Part shown: positions 19,313 through 27,880 of the stretch, piece after piece
How positions within the stretch are numbered: the stretch's first letter is position 1
How the letters are laid out: every line of letters starts with the position of its first letter
Origin: GWF2-33-9 sp964500435
GTDB lineage: Bacteria > Bacteroidota > Ignavibacteria > Kapaibacteriales > UBA2268
Direction of reading: 5' to 3'
Length of the DNA: 64,000 nucleotides
Assembly: GCA_964500435.1 (NCBI GenBank)
Contig: CAZCNL010000005.1
Span: 1-64,000, forward strand
The notes under the pieces: generated by a model
Databases searched by the model: none
Seen by the model: only the letters and a program-made list of their open reading frames with translations
What the model was told of the DNA's origin: nothing
Position numbers and translations under genes: made by a program

Positions 19313-20230
19313 ATGGCAAATCTTTTCTGGAAAAATAAACAAACTACAAAGAGTCTATTAGCAACACCTTTCAAATCTGAAGAAGAATTTGAAAAAATCA
19401 TTTTTGAAACACCTGAAATTCTTGAAGATATTTTTCTACTTAAAAGACAAGTTCGTGGTGGTAACAAACCAGGAATACCTGATATAGTTGGTATAGACAA
19501 TGACGGTAACATTTGTATAGTAGAAATGAAAAATGTTACAGTAGACGCTTCAATAATCCCACAAGTTTTGCAGTATGCTTTTTGGGCAGAAACCAATCCT
19601 GACAGTATAAAATCACTTTGGTTGGAATGTGACAATAAACCTGATGACCTATCTATAAGTTGGGACAGTTTTCAAGTTAGAATAATTGTTATTGCTCCTA
19701 GGATTTTACCTTCCACTCTTGACATAGTAGATAAAATAAACTATCCAGTTGACTTAATTGAAGCAAATAGATGGGTTGAAGCAGACAATCAGTTATTACT
19801 AGTAAGAAAGTTAGAACCAGAAGAAAAGAAAAACAGACCTAAGCCTGTAAGCGGACTTCAAACTTATGATGATGAATTTTATAAGAGAGAATACAACAAG
19901 GAAAGTGCAAAATACTTTCTTCAATACGTTAAGGAAGTTGAAGAAATAATAAAAAAGAACAATTGGTCATTGGAAACAAAATTCAACAAACATTATTGTG
20001 GATTTAAAGCAGGCTTTTTTAATGCATTTGGCATAAAGTGGGTCGGTTCTAAGACATTTGCTTTCTTTTTTAAACTAAGTGAGAACGACGTTAAAGACTT
20101 TAAAATACCAATAACAAAATATGAAAAACAATGGAAAGAAGCCACATATTACATCGACCCTAAGAAAACAAAAACAAGTGATTTTTTAGAGCAATTTGAA
20201 AAGGCTTATGGAAAACTGACAGGGGAATGA
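19313..20230 (+). CDS. PD-(D/E)xK nuclease-like protein with C-terminal DUF5655-like region
   Basis: A 305-residue protein. The N-terminal half has a NucS/DUF91-like nuclease core: E26 in EEFEKII, D57 in GIPDIVGID, and E71-x-K73 in ICIVEMKN, the order of acidic residues and Lys expected for a PD-(D/E)xK site. The C-terminal third (about 205-305) resembles DUF5655. The protein at 44722 places D57 and E71/K73 at the same positions although overall identity is low. A core site precedes the gene and GGTGCATTAC (20241-20250), an 8/10 reverse complement, follows it, suggesting a mobile cassette. The function is probably defence or DNA metabolism; no target is known. Confidence 0.75.
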   Translation: MANLFWKNKQTTKSLLATPFKSEEEFEKIIFETPEILEDIFLLKRQVRGGNKPGIPDIVGIDNDGNICIVEMKNVTVDASIIPQVLQYAFWAETNPDSIKSLWLECDNKPDDLSISWDSFQVRIIVIAPRILPSTLDIVDKINYPVDLIEANRWVEADNQLLLVRKLEPEEKKNRPKPVSGLQTYDDEFYKREYNKESAKYFLQYVKEVEEIIKKNNWSLETKFNKHYCGFKAGFFNAFGIKWVGSKTFAFFFKLSENDVKDFKIPITKYEKQWKEATYYIDPKKTKTSDFLEQFEKAYGKLTGE

Positions 20231-20240
20231 AATGAAAAAC

Positions 20241-20304
20241 GGTGCATTACAGCCGCTTGCCGCAATTGGTGGAGTGATCCCGATATGGCGGGACAGTCCG
20301 TGCA
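20241..20304 (+). other. attC-like 3' end of the nuclease cassette
   Basis: GGTGCATTAC is followed by DNA containing a 34-bp segment (20271-20304) identical to 24823-24856 behind the Mrr gene. That segment contains the hairpin TCCCG-ATATGG-CGGGA. It lies at the 3' end of a + strand cassette-like unit. Confidence 0.5.
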
Positions 20305-20378
20305 GAAACGGAAATGCTACTCCGAAAGAATTAAAAATAGAATAAAATTGTATATTCCTTTTCAATTAAGAGTACAAT

Positions 20379-20831
20379 CTATTCTGATTTCAGCAATTTG
20401 AATAATTTCAACTTATTTTTATACTTAATTTGAAGATATATGACTTGATTTAAAGCTATTTTGTTTGTTGGTAATTCGTTAAAATTATAATAAAAGGTGT
20501 TTTCCCCTTGAACAATATCTATTTGTTTACTATAAATTAAGTCACCATTATTTACAAAGAATTGAAGTTCGCAGTTAATATTTTCTTTTGAATTAATAAT
20601 TATTTTCAACTCATTTTTAATTGGATTTGGAATAGTTTTAAATTCTAATATTTCGGGAATTACTATTGGAACAGATTGTATATTATCAAATTTAATTTTT
20701 AAAATTGTGTTCAAGTCATAAATTTTCTTTTCGCCACTTTTTAATTGTATCATCAATGAATCCTGAGGAAAAACATTAGACAGTGCGACAAAATATAGTA
20801 AAACAACAATATATATTCTTATATTTTTCAT
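20379..20831 (-). CDS. Small secreted protein with T9SS-like C-terminal domain
   Basis: A 150-residue protein with a signal peptide (hydrophobic 6-20, cleavage probably before QDSLM). Residues about 62-150 resemble a type A type IX secretion sorting domain: FKTIPNPIKNELKIIINSK, then a strand-rich region ending in YLQIKYKNKLKLFKLLK. The canonical NPF is only NPI, so the call is tentative. The stretch before it (LKSGEKKIYDLNTILKIKF) is like the short repeats at the start of the metallopeptidase-like protein upstream, which is 11 bp away on the same strand; the two probably form an operon. I know no specific function. Confidence 0.55.
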   Translation of the reverse strand: MKNIRIYIVVLLYFVALSNVFPQDSLMIQLKSGEKKIYDLNTILKIKFDNIQSVPIVIPEILEFKTIPNPIKNELKIIINSKENINCELQFFVNNGDLIYSKQIDIVQGENTFYYNFNELPTNKIALNQVIYLQIKYKNKLKLFKLLKSE

Positions 20832-20842
20832 TCTTTACCTCA

Positions 20843-23302
20843 TTAATTAGTTAAGTCAATATGAATACTAGGATTAAAATCTTCTGTACGCAATAATTTA
20901 TAATTTTGGTCATAATATTGTATTTTCATTGTAATTTTGCTGCCATCTGCAATACCAAAATAAATATTATCGAAAGGGACTGTCATTATACCCGATTCGG
21001 GTGGAACAAAAGAATAGTCATCAATGTATTCTTTAGTATTTCCATTAGTAAAAGATTCGAAAATTAATTTATAATAATAGCCGTCGGATTTATTTTGTAA
21101 TTCGATATACCCGGTTTCACTTAATAGTGGTGCAGACCAAATCATTTTTCTGATGCAAAAATTTGCATTTTGATTAATTTTTAGCTTAATAAATGATGTT
21201 ATTGAGTTAAAGGATAGGTCATCTGTTTCGGTTGTTTTTCCTAATACTTGTGTTTGACGTTTGGTAAAAAAGCCCTCCAAATGTAATTTAAATGCAAAAC
21301 CAGAATTAATATCAACATTTTTATCAATAGGAACGGTTATGTCTGTACTGTACCAAACAGAATCAGGATTTAGGAAAGGACTAATTTCAATATTTATAGG
21401 TAAATCTTGATCTATGGATTTATTAATAACCAGAATATCGTACCATCTTTTACCAGTAGGATTATTATCAGTCCAATTTTCAAAATTTAAAATTAGCGAA
21501 TCATTAGGTTGTAATAATTTTACTAATTCTCTTATTATTTTACGATTTTGATTAACTTCGTAAGCATAGACTGAGTAAAGATAAGTCCTATAGTAAGCAG
21601 GCATTTCATTTACTTTGATCAAAATTCGGTTACTACCACCATTATCTAAAACTGTTCTGTTAGCAAATTGATATAATCGTGCAGATAAGTGGGGCATATT
21701 TTCATTAATTTTATATGTTTCAACTTTTTCAAATTTTTTGGATTCAATGATTGATTGATCTGTATAAAATGTTGTGTAAATAAAACTTGGACATGAAATA
21801 TTTCCGTTGACAAAATTTTTAATGAAATCGTGATACCAATCTCCTAAATCTTTTTTGGTATTTAAAAATAACCATTGGTCAATATTTTTGGAAACGGGAA
21901 TAAATAGCCTTGATGAGGCTTCAAGCAAATTTTTCCACTTTTCACTGCCAATTTCTTGAAGAATATATCCAATAAATCCACCAGCTATGTACCAATCTGG
22001 ATCTTTATTACAATTGTCCCAAGAATGCCTCATAAACACACCATATTTATCATATTCTGGTTCGCAAATTTGAAGTCCTTTAGTATTTTCCCAAACTACT
22101 CTTTCTGCGTTTACTGCTAAGACTTCTGTCCACCATCTATCAAAAATCATTGATAAATAATAATCTTCAACTAAATGAGAAAATTCGTGAGCAACAGCTC
22201 TAGGTATTTTATTAGGTTCTCGGATAATTTCATCTTGTACAGCATTTGATTGTGTATAACTATTCAGATTTATCCAATCTGCTTTGCTATTATAATTGCC
22301 TCCATCAGACGCTTCCATCGATGAAGTGACAAAAACATTCACTTTGAAATAATTAACTTTACAGCCAATGTGTTTGAATCCAGAATAAGATTCTTCTAAA
22401 AATTTTAAATAATCTTGAACCAAATGTGGTGCATCACCAGAATAAGGCGGGAAAGGTTCACCATAGTATTTATCATTAAACACTGACTTATTATGATAGT
22501 ATATATTAAAATGTTCACTTTCTAAATAATCTGTATAACCTAATAAAAATGGGTTTAAAATTGTATTTGTTAATGAAATTTTCGTAAAATGGTTGGATTC
22601 TACTACTAAATAATTCTCAGACAAATAACAAGTTCTGAATACTCTCCATAAGTTTTGCTCTTCGTTATAATAAGAAATTCTATAATTACTGTCTTTGAAC
22701 TGAGGATACTTTTCTTTATCTAAAGGTATTTCAATTTTTACAAAACTTGGGAACAAGTTTTTCGAATCTAATTTAAATTCAAACTGAGCAACAGAGTGTT
22801 GAAAATCAGTATTAACCAGACCTGGCATAAGTTCTGTTATTGTCAGATGGTCTTTTTCGTCGATATTCTCTTTTGGAATAGTTAATCTTAGTTTACCTGG
22901 CAAATCCAAAATAAAATCTTCATTGTTATTGATATCTTGGGAATATAAAGTTTGTATATATTTATCTTGTAGTTTTATTGAATCAATGTCTTTAAGAGCA
23001 ATTCCATTAACTGACGTCAGGTAAGTAATAAAAATCGAATCTAAATTATTATTGAAAGTTATGCTATCAATTGCAAACACATCGAATTTTTTCGATATAT
23101 TTTCGTTTTTAAGAAAAATATCGATCATTTTGTTGTTTTGATTAGAGATTTGGATATATTGTATATCTTCAAGTGGGATAGCGTCTGTCCCATACTTGGT
23201 TTCAATCATCATTTTAGCAGTTTGTGCAAAGAAAGAAGTAGGATTTATTGCCAAAAAAAATGAAAGAATTAAGAACTTAAAATTGTTTAATAAATTGTTC
23301 AT
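20843..23302 (-). CDS. Large secreted protein with HExxH metallopeptidase motif
   Basis: An 819-residue protein with an N-terminal signal peptide ending near FFAQ. Residues about 370-400 contain AVAHEFSHLVEDYY, an HExxH zinc motif, followed by WWTEVLAVNAERV, which offers a Glu as third ligand in the gluzincin manner. N-terminal segments repeat a motif of the type IPLEDIQYIQISN. The rest is unassigned. It is likely a secreted or surface zinc peptidase and is followed by a small T9SS-like protein. It has no visible link to the defence genes around it and lies on the opposite strand. Confidence 0.65.
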   Translation of the reverse strand: MNNLLNNFKFLILSFFLAINPTSFFAQTAKMMIETKYGTDAIPLEDIQYIQISNQNNKMIDIFLKNENISKKFDVFAIDSITFNNNLDSIFITYLTSVNGIALKDIDSIKLQDKYIQTLYSQDINNNEDFILDLPGKLRLTIPKENIDEKDHLTITELMPGLVNTDFQHSVAQFEFKLDSKNLFPSFVKIEIPLDKEKYPQFKDSNYRISYYNEEQNLWRVFRTCYLSENYLVVESNHFTKISLTNTILNPFLLGYTDYLESEHFNIYYHNKSVFNDKYYGEPFPPYSGDAPHLVQDYLKFLEESYSGFKHIGCKVNYFKVNVFVTSSMEASDGGNYNSKADWINLNSYTQSNAVQDEIIREPNKIPRAVAHEFSHLVEDYYLSMIFDRWWTEVLAVNAERVVWENTKGLQICEPEYDKYGVFMRHSWDNCNKDPDWYIAGGFIGYILQEIGSEKWKNLLEASSRLFIPVSKNIDQWLFLNTKKDLGDWYHDFIKNFVNGNISCPSFIYTTFYTDQSIIESKKFEKVETYKINENMPHLSARLYQFANRTVLDNGGSNRILIKVNEMPAYYRTYLYSVYAYEVNQNRKIIRELVKLLQPNDSLILNFENWTDNNPTGKRWYDILVINKSIDQDLPINIEISPFLNPDSVWYSTDITVPIDKNVDINSGFAFKLHLEGFFTKRQTQVLGKTTETDDLSFNSITSFIKLKINQNANFCIRKMIWSAPLLSETGYIELQNKSDGYYYKLIFESFTNGNTKEYIDDYSFVPPESGIMTVPFDNIYFGIADGSKITMKIQYYDQNYKLLRTEDFNPSIHIDLTN

Positions 23303-23715
23303 ATAAAATAATTATTAAGTACTAAAATATATCGAAATATAAGGAAAAATAAAAAAATGACAAAATATTTATTAGCATTTTTATAAAATAATTAAAATTT
23401 CAAAACTTAAGATGCAAATATTCTTATTAATTAAAATAGCTACTTGTGTTTTTATTTAAACCTAATTCCATATAGTACTGAGGATAACAAGCACTATATT
23501 ATTATAAATTATGTAGATTATTAATTATAATTGAATCTTTCAAGTTTCTATAAAAATCAATGAAAGAATTATCAGTTTCTGCGTTTTTGGAGGCTCTGAA
23601 TCATCAATAAAATATTTCAAGACATTTATAAGTAACTTTATCATCAAAAATAATTTTTTTTAAAAAGACGTTAGCATCTCCACTACCCACCCGCCCGAAC
23701 GAAAAGTGTGTGAAC
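23303..23715. other. Gene-free AT-rich DNA with a lone core site
   Basis: No supported gene. It is AT-rich up to about 23650. GTTAGCATC (23670-23678) fits the GTTRRRY core-site pattern, and CGAACGAAAAGTGTGTGAACG just before promoter block A is nearly repeated at 28912-28930. This looks like the remains of a cassette boundary. Confidence 0.4.
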
Positions 23716-23803
23716 GATATCCGCATATATTATTAATAAAATAAAAAATTAACAAGTTTTACGCAATTATTACAAATATTTTTTTAATTTTGTGTTTAAA
23801 TAA
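23716..23803 (+). promoter_or_regulatory. Promoter block A, copy 2
   Basis: Starts GATATCCGCATATATTA and carries TAATTTTG at 23785-23792. It precedes the Mrr-like gene at 23846. The core site after it has decayed to GCTAGCAATT, and the leader palindrome is partly kept as ATTTTAAAAC. Confidence 0.6.
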
Positions 23804-23845
23804 TAGCTAGCAATTATTTTAAAACAACCCAATAACAAATAGACA

Positions 23846-24775
23846 ATGGATAAAGATTTAGAAAAATTAGCACCTTCAAAACGGTCAGCAGCCAAGACAT
23901 TATTTGCGGCTTTCAAAATCTTGAAAGAAGCTGGTGGTCAACTTCCGGGCAAACAAGTAATTGAAAAAATTCGTGAGACCGTTGAACTAACAGAATGGGA
24001 AAAACAGGCTTACGAAAAGACAGGATATGTTAGATGGGAGTCAATTCTTAATTTCTATACCATTGATGCAATGAAAGCTGGATATTTAAGAAAAAACAAA
24101 GGCATATGGTATCTAACAGACGAAGGCGAAAAAGCAATTAATCTTGGACATGTTAAACTTCTTGAGACCACTTCACAACTATACAGAACTTGGGCTGCTG
24201 ACAACAAAGAAAACAAATCGACGAAAGGAAAAGACACGGAAGACGAACTGACCGAACTTGAAGAGAATAAGACACAAACTCAAAAAGCAAATCTTGACTT
24301 AATGGAGGAACAAGCTATTTCGGGTATTAAAGACTATATAAGAACAAAAAACCCTTATGAGTTTCAAGATATGGTTGCCGCATTATTGAGAGCAATGAAG
24401 TATTACACACCATTTATTTCCCCAAAAGGTAAAGACGGTGGTGTGGATATTATTGCTTACAACGACCCATTAGGTGCGACTGCTCCACGACTGAAAGTGC
24501 AAGTAAAGCATAGACCGGACGCATCAATTCCGGTTGACGATATTCGTAGCTTGATAGGATTACTTAACAAGGACGGTGACATCGGTTTGTTTGTTACATC
24601 GGGAACATTCACTTCAGAAGCTGAACGTTTTGCAAGAGAAAGCCATAAACACATAAAACTTTTAGACATTGACGACTTTATTGACCTCTGGCAAGAGTTT
24701 TATAATAAGCTAAATGACGATGAGAAAAATATGCTTCCATTACATTCAATTTATTTTTTAGGAAGTAATGATTAA
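23846..24775 (+). CDS. mrr: Mrr-family restriction endonuclease
   Basis: A 309-residue protein with the two-domain plan of Mrr-type (type IV) enzymes. The N-terminal winged-helix domain (about 10-105) includes VRWESILNFYTIDAMKAGYL and GIWYLTDEGEKAI. A charged linker follows, then the nuclease domain (about 160-295). The catalytic site is seen as GGVDIIAYN (D201) and QVKH (Q219, K221), with F173 Q174 at the conserved entry helix. Family members cut modified, usually methylated, DNA. It sits alone behind promoter block A and is followed by CCCGCTAAC and the 34-bp repeated segment. Confidence 0.88.
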   Translation: MDKDLEKLAPSKRSAAKTLFAAFKILKEAGGQLPGKQVIEKIRETVELTEWEKQAYEKTGYVRWESILNFYTIDAMKAGYLRKNKGIWYLTDEGEKAINLGHVKLLETTSQLYRTWAADNKENKSTKGKDTEDELTELEENKTQTQKANLDLMEEQAISGIKDYIRTKNPYEFQDMVAALLRAMKYYTPFISPKGKDGGVDIIAYNDPLGATAPRLKVQVKHRPDASIPVDDIRSLIGLLNKDGDIGLFVTSGTFTSEAERFARESHKHIKLLDIDDFIDLWQEFYNKLNDDEKNMLPLHSIYFLGSND

Positions 24776-24795
24776 CTGGATATTAAGAACAACGA

Positions 24796-24856
24796 CCCGC
24801 TAACACAGATTTTGCGTCAGGCGGAGTGATCCCGATATGGCGGGACAGTCCGTGCA
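24796..24856 (+). other. attC-like 3' end behind the Mrr gene
   Basis: CCCGCTAAC (24796-24804) fits an R'' core. Positions 24823-24856 are identical to 20271-20304 and contain a TCCCG/CGGGA stem. A further hairpin (AAGTGC...GCACTT) and GTTGGTAGC, an R'-like core, lie at about 24915-24953. Confidence 0.45.
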
Positions 24857-24982
24857 AACTTGGAGATTTATTCATACATTAGCATTTGTGCTTATACGAG
24901 CGGAAGTGCAAGCAAGTTCGCACTTGTAGTACATCACTTTTCGTTGGTAGCATTTAGAAAAAATTAATTTATTTTGCAAATA

Positions 24983-25057
24983 TTTTGTTGGTTAAAAAAA
25001 ATATTGTAAATTTGCACATAATTTAAGTAGGTTTCGTGTATAAACGAGTTATAGCCC
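24983..25057 (+). promoter_or_regulatory. Promoter block B (copy 1) and cassette core site
   Basis: TTTTG (24983-24987) and TAAATTTG (25007-25014) are separated by exactly 19 bases, the Bacteroidota housekeeping promoter arrangement. A leader with CGTGTATAAACGA leads to the core GTTATAGCCC (25048-25057), then CATTTTAAAAGA, then the S-4TM start. The same block precedes the gene at 44722. Confidence 0.8.
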
Positions 25058-25073
25058 ATTTTAAAAGAAGACA

Positions 25074-25940
25074 ATGAACAAAATCAATCAGAAACAGAAT
25101 GAAAAAGTCTTTATTGACTACCTGAAAGCTCAAAGAGTAGCATACAGCCAATGTAAGACCTATCAATTTGTAGACTTAATAAGTGTTTTAATTGCAATCA
25201 TACTACCCATTATTGGTATGATAAATAGTGACTATGTTAATTTCTTGGGGGCGTTTGGAGTTATTTGGACTATAATATACTTAGTTGTAGAACATTTTCG
25301 AAAAAACAAATCTCAGCAGGGAGCAAAGATTCAAGAACAATTTGACACTGAATTATTTGAAATTCCTTGGAATGATGTTCTTTGTAAAAACAAAGTCAAT
25401 AAAGACATACAAACTGACTTAGCCAAACACTATAAAGCAAATGACTTAAGCGATTGGTATTCAAAAGAAATAGGTTCAGATATACCGAGAGAAATAGCTG
25501 TCCTATTATGCCAAAGAATTAATTTTTCTTGGGAACTTAGCCTACGAAAGAAATTTGTATTGTATTTGGTTACGGTTTTACTTGTTTATTACGGGGCAAT
25601 TATCGTTACCTCAATTTTTGTTAATTTAGGACTTTTAGACACTCTAATTTTACTAGCCCCATCAATTTCGTTTTTGATATATGGTGTTCAGAATGTTGGT
25701 GCTTTAAAATCACAATCAAAATCGAAAGAAGAGTATTTAGACTTGATAGACTCTAAAATTCAAGAGTATTCATTGAATAAATCTATCCCTGACAATACTT
25801 TTCTAAGACAAATTCAAGACGTTATTTTCAATCAAAGGAATTTTTTAGAAAAAATACCTGATTGGTTCTATAACACATTTAAGGAAGATAATGAAAACAG
25901 AACCGATAAAATCATAAAATCAATTAAAACCAATTTCTGA
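25074..25940 (+). CDS. S-4TM family pore-forming CBASS effector
   Basis: A 288-residue membrane protein with four hydrophobic segments in two pairs (about 30-48 and 53-72; about 162-182 and 187-206). A cytoplasmic region lies between them and a soluble C-terminus follows. This matches the S-4TM effector family linked to SMODS nucleotidyltransferases. WNDVLCKNKVN and DWYSKEIGSDIPREIAVLLCQRIN are typical stretches. The family is predicted to open pores and stop growth when the partner enzyme makes a cyclic nucleotide. The next gene, a CD-NTase, starts on the base where this one ends, so the two are a minimal two-gene CBASS operon. Confidence 0.85.
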   Translation: MNKINQKQNEKVFIDYLKAQRVAYSQCKTYQFVDLISVLIAIILPIIGMINSDYVNFLGAFGVIWTIIYLVVEHFRKNKSQQGAKIQEQFDTELFEIPWNDVLCKNKVNKDIQTDLAKHYKANDLSDWYSKEIGSDIPREIAVLLCQRINFSWELSLRKKFVLYLVTVLLVYYGAIIVTSIFVNLGLLDTLILLAPSISFLIYGVQNVGALKSQSKSKEEYLDLIDSKIQEYSLNKSIPDNTFLRQIQDVIFNQRNFLEKIPDWFYNTFKEDNENRTDKIIKSIKTNF

Positions 25941-26713
25941 TGTCAGTACTTTCACATTTACAAAACACAGCAGAATCTATAAAAATACAAGATTCCGAAA
26001 GAACAGCTATTGACACATCAATTAGCTCACTATCATCTAAACTTAGTTCTTACTTTGATAATATCGAATCAAAATTTGTTTTTGGCTCTTACGACAGAAG
26101 AACCATATTAAGAAGAAGTAAAGACCTAAATTCTGATGTCGACTATATGGTTGTTTTTAGTGACGGAAGCAATTGGAAACCTCAAACTTTAATGAATAGA
26201 CTGAAAAACTTTGCAGAAGCGAAATATTCAAGAAGTGAAATTTATCAATCTTCACCAACCGTCGTGCTTGAACTAAACCACATTAAATTCGAACTAGCAC
26301 CAGCTTATAAGAGTTGGGGAACGCTTTATATTCCTGCACCAGCATCAGACTATTCAGATTGGATTAGTACTTATCCAAATACCTTGAAGGATTCCTTAAA
26401 TGAAAAAAATCGAAACAATCTGTATTTGATAAGAAAATTAGTCCGCTTGATGAAATATTGGAATGTGAATAATGGAAAAGTATATAGTTCTTATGAACTA
26501 GAAAAATATATAATCGACAAATCATATTGGCTATGCTCTAACTTGAAAGAATACTTTTATGACACAGTTGAAGGTCTTCAAACTTGGAACCTTCCTCAAT
26601 ACAAAAAAGACAAAGTTGATAGGCTTAAGGAAATTATTGCAAAAACCAAGCAATATGAAAGAGATGGTATGCCATATACAGCAGAATCAGAAATTAAAAA
26701 AGCAATACCTTAA
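25940..26713 (+). CDS. SMODS-type CD-NTase (cGAS-like nucleotidyltransferase) of CBASS
   Basis: A 257-residue nucleotidyltransferase. The polymerase-beta-fold signature is FVFGSYDRRTILRRSKDLNSDVDYMVVF split over residues 46-73: GS at 49-50 and metal-binding D66 and D68. The third acidic position appears as E118 in KFELAPAY. A helical C-terminal part includes NLYLIRKLVRLMKYWN. In CBASS such enzymes sense phage infection and make cyclic oligonucleotides. At 257 residues it is shorter than many CD-NTases. It overlaps the S-4TM effector gene by one base. The operon lies inside a unit bounded by GTTATAGCCC and its exact reverse complement. Confidence 0.88.
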   Translation: MSVLSHLQNTAESIKIQDSERTAIDTSISSLSSKLSSYFDNIESKFVFGSYDRRTILRRSKDLNSDVDYMVVFSDGSNWKPQTLMNRLKNFAEAKYSRSEIYQSSPTVVLELNHIKFELAPAYKSWGTLYIPAPASDYSDWISTYPNTLKDSLNEKNRNNLYLIRKLVRLMKYWNVNNGKVYSSYELEKYIIDKSYWLCSNLKEYFYDTVEGLQTWNLPQYKKDKVDRLKEIIAKTKQYERDGMPYTAESEIKKAIP

Positions 26714-26723
26714 AAAGAAAAAC

Positions 26724-26856
26724 GGGCTATAACATCATGTATAAAACATTGGGGTTTAAGTGGTTGCTTGAATGTTTCTGCCCGCATCAGCTTTTGCATC
26801 GGCAGACAGTGACGAAACCCGCAATCCCCAACGTTTCATACATGTATCCGTTATCC
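26724..26856 (+). other. attC-like recombination site of the CBASS cassette
   Basis: R'' GGGCTATAAC (26724-26733) is the exact complement of the core at 25048. An inverted repeat follows: CATGTATAAAACATTGGGG (26736-26754) against CCCCAACGTTTCATACATG (26826-26844), 17 of 19 paired, with about 70 bases between. The site ends in GTTATCC (26850-26856). This is the R''-L''-L'-R' layout of integron attC sites. Confidence 0.75.
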
Positions 26857-26941
26857 GCATATATTAGTAATATAAAATTAAAAATTAACAAGTTTTACGC
26901 AATTATTACAAATATTTTTTTAATTTTGTGTGTAAATAGTT
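26850..26941 (+). promoter_or_regulatory. Promoter block A, copy 3, between two core sites
   Basis: About 92 bp from GTTATCCGC (26850) to the next core GTTAGCGGT (26942-26950). It carries TAATTTTG at 26921-26928. It sits directly between the CBASS attC-like site and the following R-M unit, so it behaves like a promoter-only insert. Confidence 0.65.
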
Positions 26942-27018
26942 GTTAGCGGTTATGGCAAGAAAAAAGAAAGACAGAAAAAACCAGATTAAATGACTATCTT
27001 CGTAAAAATAAAAATATT

Positions 27019-27879
27019 ATGACACTTTGGAATAACGACACTGAAATTCAATTCTTTACGGAAGCCTTAAAAAACTTTGCTTCTCCTGAACAATTATTTT
27101 ATAACCTACACGGTGAATACTTTGCTTATGTGCCAAAAGGCTCGAATGCAGAAGGTCAAACTTTACAAAGCAGAAACTCTCTAATAGGACAATTTACTGA
27201 AAAATGGAGTAAAAATCTTTTTGAACCAATCGCAAATGAATTAGGACTCTTTGCTGTTAACAGTGTAGTATGTGATGAACTTGGCTTGTCAAGACAATCA
27301 AGCGCAGACCTTGCTTTTTGTACCACCAATAATACAAACCAAAGACCTGAAAACATTAAACTGCTTTTTGAAATTAAAATGAGTGTTGTGTCGAATTATA
27401 AATTTACACAACCTAATAAAGTTGAATTTATTGGAGATTATAAGCAGCATAAAGGAAATCCAGCTTTGTTACGTTCTGACTCTATGCTTAAAGCAATTGG
27501 TAAATCAATAAATATTCGTGTTTCAGGTATTGCTTCTACAAAAATACCTGTGGTTGTTATAGGTAACAGCCCAATAACAGACAGCTATATAAAAAAAGTA
27601 GACTTTCTAAAAACCTCAGGCGTTATACAAGGTTTTTGGTCGTTAAATCCCAAACCGACCAATTCAGATTATATAAAGAACACACCAAAACTTGGTTTTC
27701 AAACTATTTTAGACAAAGAACAGTTACTTATTAACTGCAAAGAGCTTGTAACCAATGATATGAATTATTTTTCTTCGATGATTTCAAAATTGAAATTGGG
27801 AGAAATAATCCGAATTGCAAGCCAAGAAGCAACTGACATTGCAAAAGCAGAAAAATTCTTAACCTTAATCCGAAGCTAA
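27019..27879 (+). CDS. Type II restriction endonuclease, PD-(D/E)xK type
   Basis: A 286-residue protein with an inferred PD-(D/E)xK site: E61 in QFTEKW, D97 in SSADLAF, and E118-x-K120 in LLFEIKMS. It does not match a type II family I can name from sequence alone. The assignment as the restriction subunit rests on this motif and on the DNA methyltransferase that begins two bases after its stop. The recognition sequence is unknown. The pair lies between the core GTTAGCGGT (26942) and its exact complement ACCGCTAAC (28805). A 67-bp leader follows the core, longer than in the other units. Confidence 0.72.
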   Translation: MTLWNNDTEIQFFTEALKNFASPEQLFYNLHGEYFAYVPKGSNAEGQTLQSRNSLIGQFTEKWSKNLFEPIANELGLFAVNSVVCDELGLSRQSSADLAFCTTNNTNQRPENIKLLFEIKMSVVSNYKFTQPNKVEFIGDYKQHKGNPALLRSDSMLKAIGKSINIRVSGIASTKIPVVVIGNSPITDSYIKKVDFLKTSGVIQGFWSLNPKPTNSDYIKNTPKLGFQTILDKEQLLINCKELVTNDMNYFSSMISKLKLGEIIRIASQEATDIAKAEKFLTLIRS

Positions 27880-27880
27880 T

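Noticed and set aside
26737..26946. 69-codon open frame on the + strand
   Set aside because: It lies inside the attC-like palindrome and promoter block A and is better explained by them.
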